Shown here piece after piece: positions 1 through 6,637 of a stretch of DNA of 12,171 bases. A program made the position numbers and the translations under genes. Below the pieces are notes generated by a model. That model worked only from the letters and a program-made list of their open reading frames with translations. It was not told where the DNA came from and searched no databases. The DNA comes from an uncultured Clostridia bacterium (GTDB lineage: Bacteria > Bacillota_A > Clostridia > Oscillospirales > Acutalibacteraceae). Location: the NCBI GenBank assembly GCA_937891215.1, contig CALAEU010000306.1, forward strand, positions 1 to 12,171, given 5' to 3'. The stretch's first letter is position 1. Every line of letters begins with the position of its first letter.

Positions 1-468
1 ACCCCAACGGTTGTACATTCTGAAAAGCATCTGTGCCCAGTCCTGAGCTTCAGTACCGCCTGCACCTGCGTGGAATGTAAGAATAGCATTATTGCCGTCA
101 TATTCGCCTGTAAGAAGTGTAGAGAGTGTCATAGCGTCAAGCTGAGAAATGAAACTGTCAACACTACTGCGGCATTCGTCAAACAATGATTCGTCTTCTT
201 CTTCATTTGCAAGTTCAATTAAAGTGAGAGTATCTTCATAAACTGCTTTAAGGTCATCGTAAGCCTTGATTTTATTTTTTAATGTAGCAGTTCTCTGAAC
301 GATTTTCTGTGAATTCTGAACATCATCCCAGAAACCATCTTGAGCACTTTGTTCTTCTAATTCTTTAACTTCTTCTGCCATTGCTTTAAGACCTAAAGCA
401 TCAGCTAAATCTGTGAGTTTATCTTCGTAAGATGATAATTCCAAGTTTAATTCTTCAAATTGAAGCAT
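1..468 (-). CDS. prfB: Peptide chain release factor 2 (RF2), N-terminal 156 residues; cut by the window edge
   Basis: RF2 recognises UGA and UAA stop codons on the ribosome and triggers peptide release. The reverse strand reads without interruption from ATG at 468 to the window edge and begins MLQFEELNLELSS. The visible part is the helical N-terminal domain, followed by the class I release factor signature AGAGGTEAQDWA at residues 138-149. The anticodon-like SPF tripeptide and catalytic GGQ loop lie outside the window. The start is supported by AAAGGAA (483-477) at 8 nt spacing and by a good promoter upstream. Many bacterial prfB genes carry a programmed +1 frameshift at an in-frame UGA near codon 26. 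Here the matching stretch (ADALGLKAMAEEV, residues 22-34) is continuous with no stop, so RF2 is not autoregulated that way. RF1 is unlikely because the N-terminus and GGTEAQDWA wording fit RF2. Confidence 0.95.
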   Translation of the reverse strand, partial: MLQFEELNLELSSYEDKLTDLADALGLKAMAEEVKELEEQSAQDGFWDDVQNSQKIVQRTATLKNKIKAYDDLKAVYEDTLTLIELANEEEDESLFDECRSSVDSFISQLDAMTLSTLLTGEYDGNNAILTFHAGAGGTEAQDWAQMLFRMYNRWG

Positions 469-520
469 ATAAAAAATTCCTTTCGAGAAAATAATTTGAA
501 ACATATTTTACCAAATATCT

Positions 521-549
521 ATTATACCCAATTTCAGTCAATATGTAAA
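521..549 (-). promoter_or_regulatory. Sigma-A promoter of prfB
   Basis: On the reverse strand TTTACA (549-544) and TATAAT (526-521) are separated by exactly 17 bp, placing the start of transcription near 514, about 45 nt before the prfB ATG. It is divergent from the promoter of the downstream kinase module, 37 bp away. Confidence 0.8.
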
Positions 550-585
550 GAAGAAGTTTCAAAAAAAACTAAAAAATATGAAAAT

Positions 586-614
586 TTGACTATTGGTTAC
601 CAATGTGTTAAAAT
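586..614 (+). promoter_or_regulatory. Extended -10 sigma-A promoter of the AbrB/HipA-like module
   Basis: TTGACT (586-591) and TAAAAT (609-614) are spaced by 17 bp, and TG at 606-607 gives an extended -10. Transcription should start near 621, leaving a leader of only about 10 nt before the ATG at 631. The spacer holds a perfect palindrome, described separately. The ATG at 631 has only a poor ribosome binding site (GGGTGA at 620-625), consistent with near-leaderless or weak initiation. Confidence 0.8.
592..604. promoter_or_regulatory. Putative operator palindrome inside the promoter spacer
   Basis: ATTGGT-T-ACCAAT is a perfect inverted repeat with 6-bp arms and a 1-bp centre. It fills most of the 17-bp gap between the -35 and -10 boxes. 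A dimer bound here would block RNA polymerase. The likely binder, by position, is the AbrB-like protein encoded just downstream (autoregulation), which is inference. Confidence 0.6.
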
Positions 615-630
615 ATTGTGGGTGATTAAA

Positions 631-1167
631 ATGGAAACAAGAAAAGCGAATGTTATTGTGGGTAATGCAGGTGGAAATACCGGAAAATCAAGCAATAATT
701 ATAAAATTAGTATCCCTAATCGGTGGATAAACGAAATGGGTATTTCAAAGGATAATAGAGAAGTTAGTATTTCTTTTGACGGAGAAAAAATAATGATAAG
801 TAAAAAAGAAACTTTCGATGAATTTATAAGCAGAAAAAAAGTACTGAAACATAGTCTTAAAATATTTGAATTTATAGAACGACAAAGTGTTCTGACAAAA
901 ATCTGTGCGGATTTTACTGATGAAACTTTGTGCATTGAGAATTATACAGACAATAAAATAAAAACGGCTTTTGGGGTTAATGAAAATCCTGAGTGGCATG
1001 ACTTTTTAGAATTTCTTGAAAGCAGATGTATTCCAAAGACGCGTTCTGGTATTAAAGAATATCTGAGTGTTTTAGGGCTTTATGAATATGATGCTTTGGA
1101 AATTGTGAAAATTACAAAAGGAAAAATGAGCGAAGATAATATGATTTTAAAAATTGAGGAGTTATAA
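631..1167 (+). CDS. AbrB/MazE-fold DNA-binding protein with C-terminal conserved domain; putative antitoxin of a HipA-like kinase
   Basis: 178 aa. The N-terminal part (about residues 22-60) reads as a SpoVT-AbrB swapped-hairpin domain: strand YKISIPNRWINEMGIS, an acidic turn, then VSISFDGEKIMISKK. These domains dimerise and bind operator DNA, as in MazE and AbrB. A middle region (90-125) and a basic/aromatic C-terminal block follow (about 120-178: W122, RCIPKTR 132-138, then LGLYEYDALEI and TKGKMSEDN). The C-terminal block looks like a conserved domain, but I cannot name its family. An upstream ATG at 460 is open in frame. It would overlap prfB and run through both promoters, so 631 is preferred. 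The next gene starts on the base after this stop codon, so the pair is translationally coupled. Role inferred from context: repressor and neutraliser of the kinase. Confidence 0.75.
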   Translation: METRKANVIVGNAGGNTGKSSNNYKISIPNRWINEMGISKDNREVSISFDGEKIMISKKETFDEFISRKKVLKHSLKIFEFIERQSVLTKICADFTDETLCIENYTDNKIKTAFGVNENPEWHDFLEFLESRCIPKTRSGIKEYLSVLGLYEYDALEIVKITKGKMSEDNMILKIEEL

Positions 1168-1983
1168 ATGGAAATAAAATTAGTAACAGATGAAAAAATT
1201 GCTGAAACATCTTCAAAAGGAAATCAGGAAAAATGGTTTGATAAAGAGACGGGTAAGTGGTATAAAGTTGACAGAATGGGGTATGAAGCACTTTCAGAAA
1301 CCGTTATATCCAGATTGCTTGAATATAGTAACATAAAAGTCGGAACACCATTTACTTTTGTTAATTATAATATTGAAAGGTTAAAGGTTCATTCGCACGA
1401 AAGGAATGCTTGTGTAAGCAATAATTTTTTAGGTGAAAGACAGTCTATTGTTACTGTCAGTCATTTTTTAAAACAGACAGTTTCTAAAGATTATATGAGA
1501 AAACTGAAAAATCTTCCGAGCAATAAAAAAAGAATAGAGTACCTTGCAGAAACAGTAAAAGAAATAACCAGACTTGAAAGTTTCCCTCAATATCTTACTT
1601 TGCTTTTTGAGATTGATGCTTTGTTTGTAAATGATGACAGGCATCTTAACAATATTGCAGTAATAGAGGAAAATGGGGAGTTTTCATATTGTCCTGTTTT
1701 TGACAATGGTGCGGGGCTTTTATCAGATGTTTTTGATTTCCCTATGGATATTGCGCCACTGGGGCTTTTAAAAACTGTAAAGGCAAAACCTTTTAATCTG
1801 AGTTTTAACAGACAGAAGAATATTGTAACTGAACTTTACGGGCGACAATTAAGCATAAAAAAATTTAAAAGGAACGAAATTGTAGATGCTACTTTAGATT
1901 TGTTGGAGTTTTATCCTGAAAGAGACAGAGGTATTATATTAGATAGGGTTACAGAAACAATTTTATACAGGCAAAAATATTGA
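1168..1983 (+). CDS. Minimal HipA-like serine/threonine kinase (putative toxin)
   Basis: 271 aa, against about 440 for E. coli HipA. HipA-type kinases phosphorylate proteins such as aminoacyl-tRNA synthetases and arrest growth. The HipA kinase core is readable in order. A Ser-containing loop SSKGNQEKW (15-23) matches SxAGAQEK of HipA, with S15 at the autophosphorylation-site position. Next come the ATP-binding lysine K33 in WYKVD and E44 in a helix. The catalytic segment NDDRHLNN (155-162) gives D157 and N162, and the metal-binding D179 sits in PVFDNG. The D157-to-N162 spacing of 5 and the D157-to-D179 spacing of 22 fit HipA (D309, N314, D332). The HipA N-terminal subdomain is absent, as in HipT and CtkA-like short kinases. 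The ribosome binding site AGGAG (1157-1161) lies inside the upstream gene. All key residues are present, so it should be active. The target is unknown. Confidence 0.8.
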   Translation: MEIKLVTDEKIAETSSKGNQEKWFDKETGKWYKVDRMGYEALSETVISRLLEYSNIKVGTPFTFVNYNIERLKVHSHERNACVSNNFLGERQSIVTVSHFLKQTVSKDYMRKLKNLPSNKKRIEYLAETVKEITRLESFPQYLTLLFEIDALFVNDDRHLNNIAVIEENGEFSYCPVFDNGAGLLSDVFDFPMDIAPLGLLKTVKAKPFNLSFNRQKNIVTELYGRQLSIKKFKRNEIVDATLDLLEFYPERDRGIILDRVTETILYRQKY

Positions 1984-1991
1984 CAAAACAC

Positions 1992-2020
1992 TTGCAAAAC
2001 AACAGTTTTCGTGATAATAT
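1992..2020 (+). promoter_or_regulatory. Candidate promoter of ileS
   Basis: TTGCAA (1992-1997) and TAATAT (2015-2020) are 17 bp apart with an extended TG at 2012-2013. The predicted leader is about 43 nt. No terminator is seen between the kinase stop codon and this promoter, so read-through from the kinase module into ileS is possible. Confidence 0.6.
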
Positions 2021-2069
2021 GTTTTCTGTATGACAGTATGCAAAAGTCAGTTTTTATGGAGGTAGTAAA

Positions 2070-5000
2070 ATGTACGACCCAATTTCACCAAATGTGAATT
2101 TTGTTGAGCAAGAAAAACAAATCGAAAAATTCTGGCGTGACCAAAAAATCTTTGAAAAAAGTATTGAAGACAGAAAGAACGGAACACCTTATGTCTTTTA
2201 CGATGGCCCACCAACAGCAAATGGTAAGCCACATATCGGTCACGTTTTAACACGTGTTATTAAAGATATGATTCCGCGTTACCGTACAATGAAAGGCTGT
2301 ATGGTTCCAAGAAAAGCAGGTTGGGATACTCACGGTCTTCCTGTTGAACTTGAAGTTGAAAAACTTTTAGGTCTTGACGGTAAAGAACAAATTGAAGAAT
2401 ATGGTCTTGAGCCATTTATTGGCCATTGTAAAGAAAGTGTATGGAAATACAAAGGTATGTGGGAGGATTTCTCTCGTACAGTTGGTTTCTGGGCAGATAT
2501 GGAAGCCCCTTATGTAACTTACCATAATGATTTTATTGAGTCAGAATGGTGGGCACTCAAGAAGATTTATGAAAAGAATCTTCTTTACAAAGGATTTAAA
2601 ATTGTTCCTTATTGTCCTCGTTGCGGAACACCACTTTCTTCACACGAAGTAGCACAAGGTTATAAAACAGTAAAAGAGCGTTCAGCAGTAGTTCGTTTCA
2701 AAGTTGCAGACGAAGATGCATATTTCCTTGCCTGGACTACTACTCCTTGGACACTTCCATCAAACGTTGCACTTTGCGTAAACCCAGTTGACACATATTG
2801 CAAAGTTAAAGCGGTAGACGGATTTACTTATTATATGGCAGAAGCTCTTCTTGATAAAGTTTTAGGAAGCCTCAAAACAGAAGAAACAGAAGCGTATGAA
2901 ATAATAGAAACAATGAAAGGTGCAGACCTTGAGTACAAGGAATATGTTCCACTTTTCGATTATGTAAAACCACTTTGCGACAAACAGAATAAAAAAGGTT
3001 TCTTTATTACAACTGACAGTTATGTTACTATGTCAGATGGTACTGGTATTGTTCATATTGCACCTGCATTCGGTGAAGACGACGCAAAAGTCGGCAGAAA
3101 ATATGACTTGCCATTTGTACAGTTAGTTGATGGTGCAGGTTTAATGGCAGAGCCAACACCTTATGTTGGTACATTTGTTAAAGATGCTGATAAATTAGTA
3201 TTAGTTGACCTTGAAAAAGCAGGACTTCTTTTTGATGCACCTAAATTTGAACACGAATATCCACACTGCTGGAGATGTTCAACTCCTCTTATTTACTATG
3301 CAAGAGAATCCTGGTTCATCAAAATGACAGATGTCAGAGAAGATCTTATTAAAAATAACAATACAATCAACTGGATTCCTGAAAGCATAGGTAAAGGTCG
3401 TTTTGGTGACTGGTTAGAAAATGTTCAGGATTGGGGTATTTCCCGTAACAGATATTGGGGTACACCACTTAATATCTGGGAATGTGAATGTGGCTGTCGC
3501 CATTCCATAGGCTCTATCGAAGAATTAAAATCAATGAGCAGTAATTGCCCTGATGATATAGAACTCCACAGACCATTTATAGATGCAGTTACAATTAAAT
3601 GTCCTGATTGCGGTAAAGAAATGCGCCGTGTACCAGAAGTTATTGACTGTTGGTTTGACAGTGGTGCTATGCCATTTGCACAACATCACTATCCATTTGA
3701 AAATAAAGAGTTATTTGAAGCACAGTTCCCTGCAGACTTCATTTCAGAAGCAGTTGACCAGACAAGAGGTTGGTTCTATTCACTTCTTGCAATTTCTACT
3801 CTTATTTTCAACAAGGCACCATATAAAAATGTTATTGTTTTAGGTCACGTTCAAGACGAAAATGGTCAGAAAATGAGTAAGTCTAAGGGTAACGCAGTTG
3901 ACCCGTTTGATGCACTCGAAAGTTATGGTGCAGACGCAATCCGTTGGTATTTCTATACTAATTCAGCACCTTGGCTTCCTAACCGTTTCTATGGTAAAAC
4001 GGTTGTTGAAGGTCAGAGAAAGTTTATGGGTACTCTCTGGAATACTTACGCTTTCTATGTGCTTTATGCTAATATTGATAAGTTTGACCCTACTAAATAC
4101 AATTTAGAGGATTGCAAGCTTACAGTAATGGATAAATGGCTTCTTTCAAAACTTTACTCAATGGTTAAAGCGGTTGATGATAACTTAGCAAATTACAGAA
4201 TTCCAGAAGCGGCAAAAGCTCTTCAGGAATTCACAGACGAAATGAGTAACTGGTATGTTCGCCGTGGCAGAGAAAGATATTGGGTACAGGGCGAAACAGA
4301 TGATAAGACAGCTGCATATATGACACTTTATACAGCACTTACCGTTACTGCTAAAACTGCTGCTCCAATGATTCCGTTTATGGCAGAAGCAATTTACAGA
4401 AATCTTGTTTGTAATGTAGATAAGAATGCTCCTGAAAGTGTTCATCTTTGTGATTTCCCAGTAGTACGCGAAGACCTTATTGACAAAGAACTCGAAAAGA
4501 ATATGGACGAAGTAGTTGACATTGTTGTTCTTGGTCGTGCGGCAAGAAATGGTTCTAACTTAAAGAACAGACAACCACTTAACACAATGTATGTAAATTG
4601 TGACAAAAAGGTTGAAGGTTACTTTATAGATATTATCCGCGAAGAACTTAACATTAAAAATGTTGACTTCGATGCAGACGCTTCATCTTTCGTTTCATAT
4701 ACTTTCAAACCACAGTTAAAGACATTAGGTCCAAAGTATGGTAAACAGTTAGGTGAAATCAGAACTGCATTAGCAGAATTACCAAGTGACGCTAAAAAGA
4801 CACTTGACACTGATGGCAAGTTAGTTTTAGAGCTTGCAAGTGGTACAGTAGAACTTTCTGTAGAAGATGTTCTTATTGACACAGTTCAGAAAGAGGGCGT
4901 GTTCACCGTTTCAGATAAAGGTGTTACTGTTGCACTTGATACAGAACTTACAGAAGAACTTATTGAAGAAGGTTTTGTAAAAGAACTTATCAGTAAGATT

Positions 5001-5216
5001 CAGACAATGAGAAAAGATTCTGATTTCAATGTTACAGACCATATCAATGTAACACTTTCTGATAACCAGAAAATTGCAGATATTGCACTCAAAAATAAAG
5101 ACGTAATTGCTACAATCGTTCTTGCAGACTCAATCACAGTTGGCGAAAAGCAATCTAACGCAAAAGATTGGGACATCAATGGCGAGAATGTTGCAATTGA
5201 AGTAGTAAGAGTATAA
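2070..5216 (+). CDS. ileS: Isoleucyl-tRNA synthetase, eukaryote-like type II
   Basis: 1048 aa, cytoplasmic; charges tRNA-Ile with isoleucine. Class I signatures are intact: HIGH at 55-58, GWDTHGLP at 84-91 and KMSKS at 601-605. The CP1 editing domain shows the Thr-rich WTTTPWTLPSN (222-232) and GTGIVHIAPAFGEDD (324-338), so proofreading of valine is expected. Metal-binding-like cysteine pairs occur at CPRC (182-185), CWRC (400-403) and CPDC (511-514). The length, the N-terminal wording and the lack of a C-terminal cysteine zinc finger place it with the longer, eukaryote-like IleRS rather than the roughly 930-aa bacterial type I. Type II enzymes are typically less sensitive to mupirocin; this is family knowledge and untested here. 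The start has GGAGG (2058-2062) at 7 nt. The gene has its own promoter and a strong terminator downstream. Confidence 0.97.
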   Translation: MYDPISPNVNFVEQEKQIEKFWRDQKIFEKSIEDRKNGTPYVFYDGPPTANGKPHIGHVLTRVIKDMIPRYRTMKGCMVPRKAGWDTHGLPVELEVEKLLGLDGKEQIEEYGLEPFIGHCKESVWKYKGMWEDFSRTVGFWADMEAPYVTYHNDFIESEWWALKKIYEKNLLYKGFKIVPYCPRCGTPLSSHEVAQGYKTVKERSAVVRFKVADEDAYFLAWTTTPWTLPSNVALCVNPVDTYCKVKAVDGFTYYMAEALLDKVLGSLKTEETEAYEIIETMKGADLEYKEYVPLFDYVKPLCDKQNKKGFFITTDSYVTMSDGTGIVHIAPAFGEDDAKVGRKYDLPFVQLVDGAGLMAEPTPYVGTFVKDADKLVLVDLEKAGLLFDAPKFEHEYPHCWRCSTPLIYYARESWFIKMTDVREDLIKNNNTINWIPESIGKGRFGDWLENVQDWGISRNRYWGTPLNIWECECGCRHSIGSIEELKSMSSNCPDDIELHRPFIDAVTIKCPDCGKEMRRVPEVIDCWFDSGAMPFAQHHYPFENKELFEAQFPADFISEAVDQTRGWFYSLLAISTLIFNKAPYKNVIVLGHVQDENGQKMSKSKGNAVDPFDALESYGADAIRWYFYTNSAPWLPNRFYGKTVVEGQRKFMGTLWNTYAFYVLYANIDKFDPTKYNLEDCKLTVMDKWLLSKLYSMVKAVDDNLANYRIPEAAKALQEFTDEMSNWYVRRGRERYWVQGETDDKTAAYMTLYTALTVTAKTAAPMIPFMAEAIYRNLVCNVDKNAPESVHLCDFPVVREDLIDKELEKNMDEVVDIVVLGRAARNGSNLKNRQPLNTMYVNCDKKVEGYFIDIIREELNIKNVDFDADASSFVSYTFKPQLKTLGPKYGKQLGEIRTALAELPSDAKKTLDTDGKLVLELASGTVELSVEDVLIDTVQKEGVFTVSDKGVTVALDTELTEELIEEGFVKELISKIQTMRKDSDFNVTDHINVTLSDNQKIADIALKNKDVIATIVLADSITVGEKQSNAKDWDINGENVAIEVVRV

Positions 5217-5223
5217 CCGATAA

Positions 5224-5251
5224 TGCAAAATGCAGAGTGCAGAATGCTGAA
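5224..5251. repeat. Four degenerate 7-bp tandem repeats (TGCAGAA-like)
   Basis: TGCAAAA, TGCAGAG, TGCAGAA and TGCTGAA follow each other without gaps, starting 8 bp after the ileS stop codon. No coding potential. They form the left end of the repeat-rich intergenic region 5217-5480. Confidence 0.7.
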
Positions 5252-5293
5252 TTTCGGAAGTCATGCGGACTTGATTATAATTATAAGTGAATA

Positions 5294-5338
5294 AAAAAGT
5301 TCTATCATTTTCGTGAATTGAAAATGATAGAACTTTTT
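5294..5338. terminator. Strong Rho-independent terminator after ileS, usable on both strands
   Basis: A 15-bp perfect stem (AGTTCTATCATTTTC at 5298-5312 with its complement at 5320-5334) closes a 7-nt loop. It is extended by four A-T pairs from the flanking A and T runs, for 19 bp in total. The T run at 5334-5338 ends the plus strand. The A run on the other side would serve the reverse strand. Confidence 0.88.
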
Positions 5339-5346
5339 ATATTGCG

Positions 5347-5363
5347 ATATGCCTTCGGCATAT
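5347..5363. repeat. Short perfect hairpin (7-bp stem, TTC loop)
   Basis: ATATGCC and GGCATAT pair perfectly around TTC. There is no T run behind it, so it is not a typical terminator. It sits between the terminator and a second heptamer tract and probably belongs to the same composite intergenic repeat. Confidence 0.65.
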
Positions 5364-5392
5364 ACTGACAACTGACCACTTGCATACTTGCA
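5364..5392. repeat. Second heptamer-type tandem tract (ACTGACA / ACTTGCA)
   Basis: ACTGACA, ACTGACC, ACTTGCAT and ACTTGCA are consecutive, with one unit 8 bp long. The unit differs from the first tract. The rest of the gap up to 5480 shows only a -10-like CATAAT (5443-5448) without a convincing -35 box. Confidence 0.6.
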
Positions 5393-5480
5393 CTAGCCAT
5401 ACTATAATTGAGCATTTTGTGTAACCCAAAACTCCCTTTTTGCATAATATACTCTGTAACTCATCAGTAGGAGTGATATT

Positions 5481-6566
5481 ATGACTAAGACTATTACACC
5501 TGTATCATTTTTCTTTGGTGCGAATTCAAGAAAAGAATATACATCACTTTTTTCTTCTGCTTATGATAAAAAGGCTGACGGTATGCATTACATCTTAAAA
5601 GGTGGACCAGGAACTGGAAAATCTACCCTTATGAAAAAATTAGCATTAGAGTTAGAGAAAAAAGGGTATTTTGTGGAGCGTGGGTATTGCAGTGCAGACC
5701 CGAATTCACTCGATATGGTAATTGCGCCTGAAATTAATTTTTCCATTCTTGACGGAACTTCTCCACATACTTTTGACGCTACTTATCCTGGTGTTACAGA
5801 AAGTATTATAAATCTCGGTGTTGCGTGGGATAAAAAGTACTTACAAGAATATAAAACTGCAATTATAAATTTAAGTGATGAAAATAAAAGCCTTCATAAA
5901 AAGGCGTCTGAATATATTATATTAGTTTCAAAATTGCAACTTGAATCAATGAAACATTGTGACAGAATTACAGACCACGAAAAAGTAAGAAATTATATGG
6001 AAAGACTTTGTCGTAGAGAAATTCCTATAAGAAAAAATGTGGAACGAGGTACGCTCAATAAAAGATTTTTAAGCGCTGTTACGCCTGAAGGTGTGGTTCT
6101 TCAGTATGACACAATAGTAGCACTCAGTGAAAAGATTATTACAATAAAAGACGATTATTCTGTTTGCGCACCTGCAATAATGGATTTTGTAGCAGATTAC
6201 GCTTTAGAAAATGGTTACGATATTTATGCGTGTTACTGCCCAGTTTTTCCGACAGTAAAAATTGAACATATTATTATTCCTGAACTTAAACTTTGTTTCT
6301 TTACTGAAAACACTTCTCACAAATCTCTCTTAAGTGGCGAAAAAACAGTTCATGCAACGAGATTTTTAAATAAAGAAGCTCTTAGTGACATGAAAGAAAG
6401 TCTTAAATTCAATAAAAAAACACAACAGGAAATGCTTAGTGAAGCGGTAAAGAAAATTTCAATAGCAAAAGGTATTCATGACAGACTTGAAGATTATTAT
6501 ATAAGAGCAACAGATTTTTCGGTTATAGAAGAAATGACAGAAAATTTAATGAAAGAGATATTTTAA
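5481..6566 (+). CDS. P-loop ATPase of the PRK06851 type with a degenerate second half; function unknown
   Basis: 361 aa. Walker A GGPGTGKST lies at 41-49 within MHYILKGG, preceded by FFGANSRKEY and followed by CSADPNSLDMVIAPEI and ILDGTSPH. That wording matches the PRK06851-like ATPases of Firmicutes, which have no firmly assigned role. Residues 195-280 repeat the fold: RFLSAVTPEG matches FFFGANSRKE, CYCPVFPTVKIEHIIIPEL (251-269) matches CSADPNSLDMVIAPEI, and FTENTSH matches LDGTSPH. However, the P-loop position reads IKDDYSVCAPAIMD, with no Gly-Lys-Ser/Thr. The protein is therefore a tandem duplication with one ATP site. AGGAG (5469-5473) at 7 nt sets the start. It is a single-gene unit between two terminators, with no signal peptide or membrane segment seen. 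Confidence 0.8.
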   Translation: MTKTITPVSFFFGANSRKEYTSLFSSAYDKKADGMHYILKGGPGTGKSTLMKKLALELEKKGYFVERGYCSADPNSLDMVIAPEINFSILDGTSPHTFDATYPGVTESIINLGVAWDKKYLQEYKTAIINLSDENKSLHKKASEYIILVSKLQLESMKHCDRITDHEKVRNYMERLCRREIPIRKNVERGTLNKRFLSAVTPEGVVLQYDTIVALSEKIITIKDDYSVCAPAIMDFVADYALENGYDIYACYCPVFPTVKIEHIIIPELKLCFFTENTSHKSLLSGEKTVHATRFLNKEALSDMKESLKFNKKTQQEMLSEAVKKISIAKGIHDRLEDYYIRATDFSVIEEMTENLMKEIF

Positions 6567-6570
6567 ACCA

Positions 6571-6614
6571 AAAACCAACTGACGATATTAAATCGAACAG
6601 TTGGTTTTCGTTTT
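6571..6614. terminator. Bidirectional terminator between convergent genes
   Basis: AAAACCAACTG (6571-6581) pairs perfectly with CAGTTGGTTTT (6598-6608). The 16-nt loop holds a small inner CGAT/ATCG stem. TTTTCGTTTT follows on the plus strand and TTTTTGGTTT on the minus strand, so it can end both the ATPase gene and the leftward lipid operon. Confidence 0.82.
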
Positions 6615-6637
6615 GGACTATTTAGATGAAAGGAAAA

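Noticed and set aside
460..630. In-frame upstream extension of the AbrB-like protein from an ATG at 460
   Set aside because: It would overlap the prfB start, run through both divergent promoters and the operator, and add a stretch without AbrB-like sequence. The ATG at 631 lies just after a good promoter.
1980..1985. Perfect TTGACA at the end of the kinase gene as the ileS -35 box
   Set aside because: It is 27 bp from the GATAAT (2013-2018) and overlaps the kinase stop codon; TTGCAA at 1992 gives a proper 17-bp spacing.
4185..4882. Reverse-strand open frames inside ileS
   Set aside because: They are antisense to a well-conserved synthetase, lack ribosome binding sites and show no recognisable protein motifs.
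5224..5392. CRISPR array
   Set aside because: Repeat units are only 7-8 bp, contiguous and degenerate, with no spacers and no cas genes.
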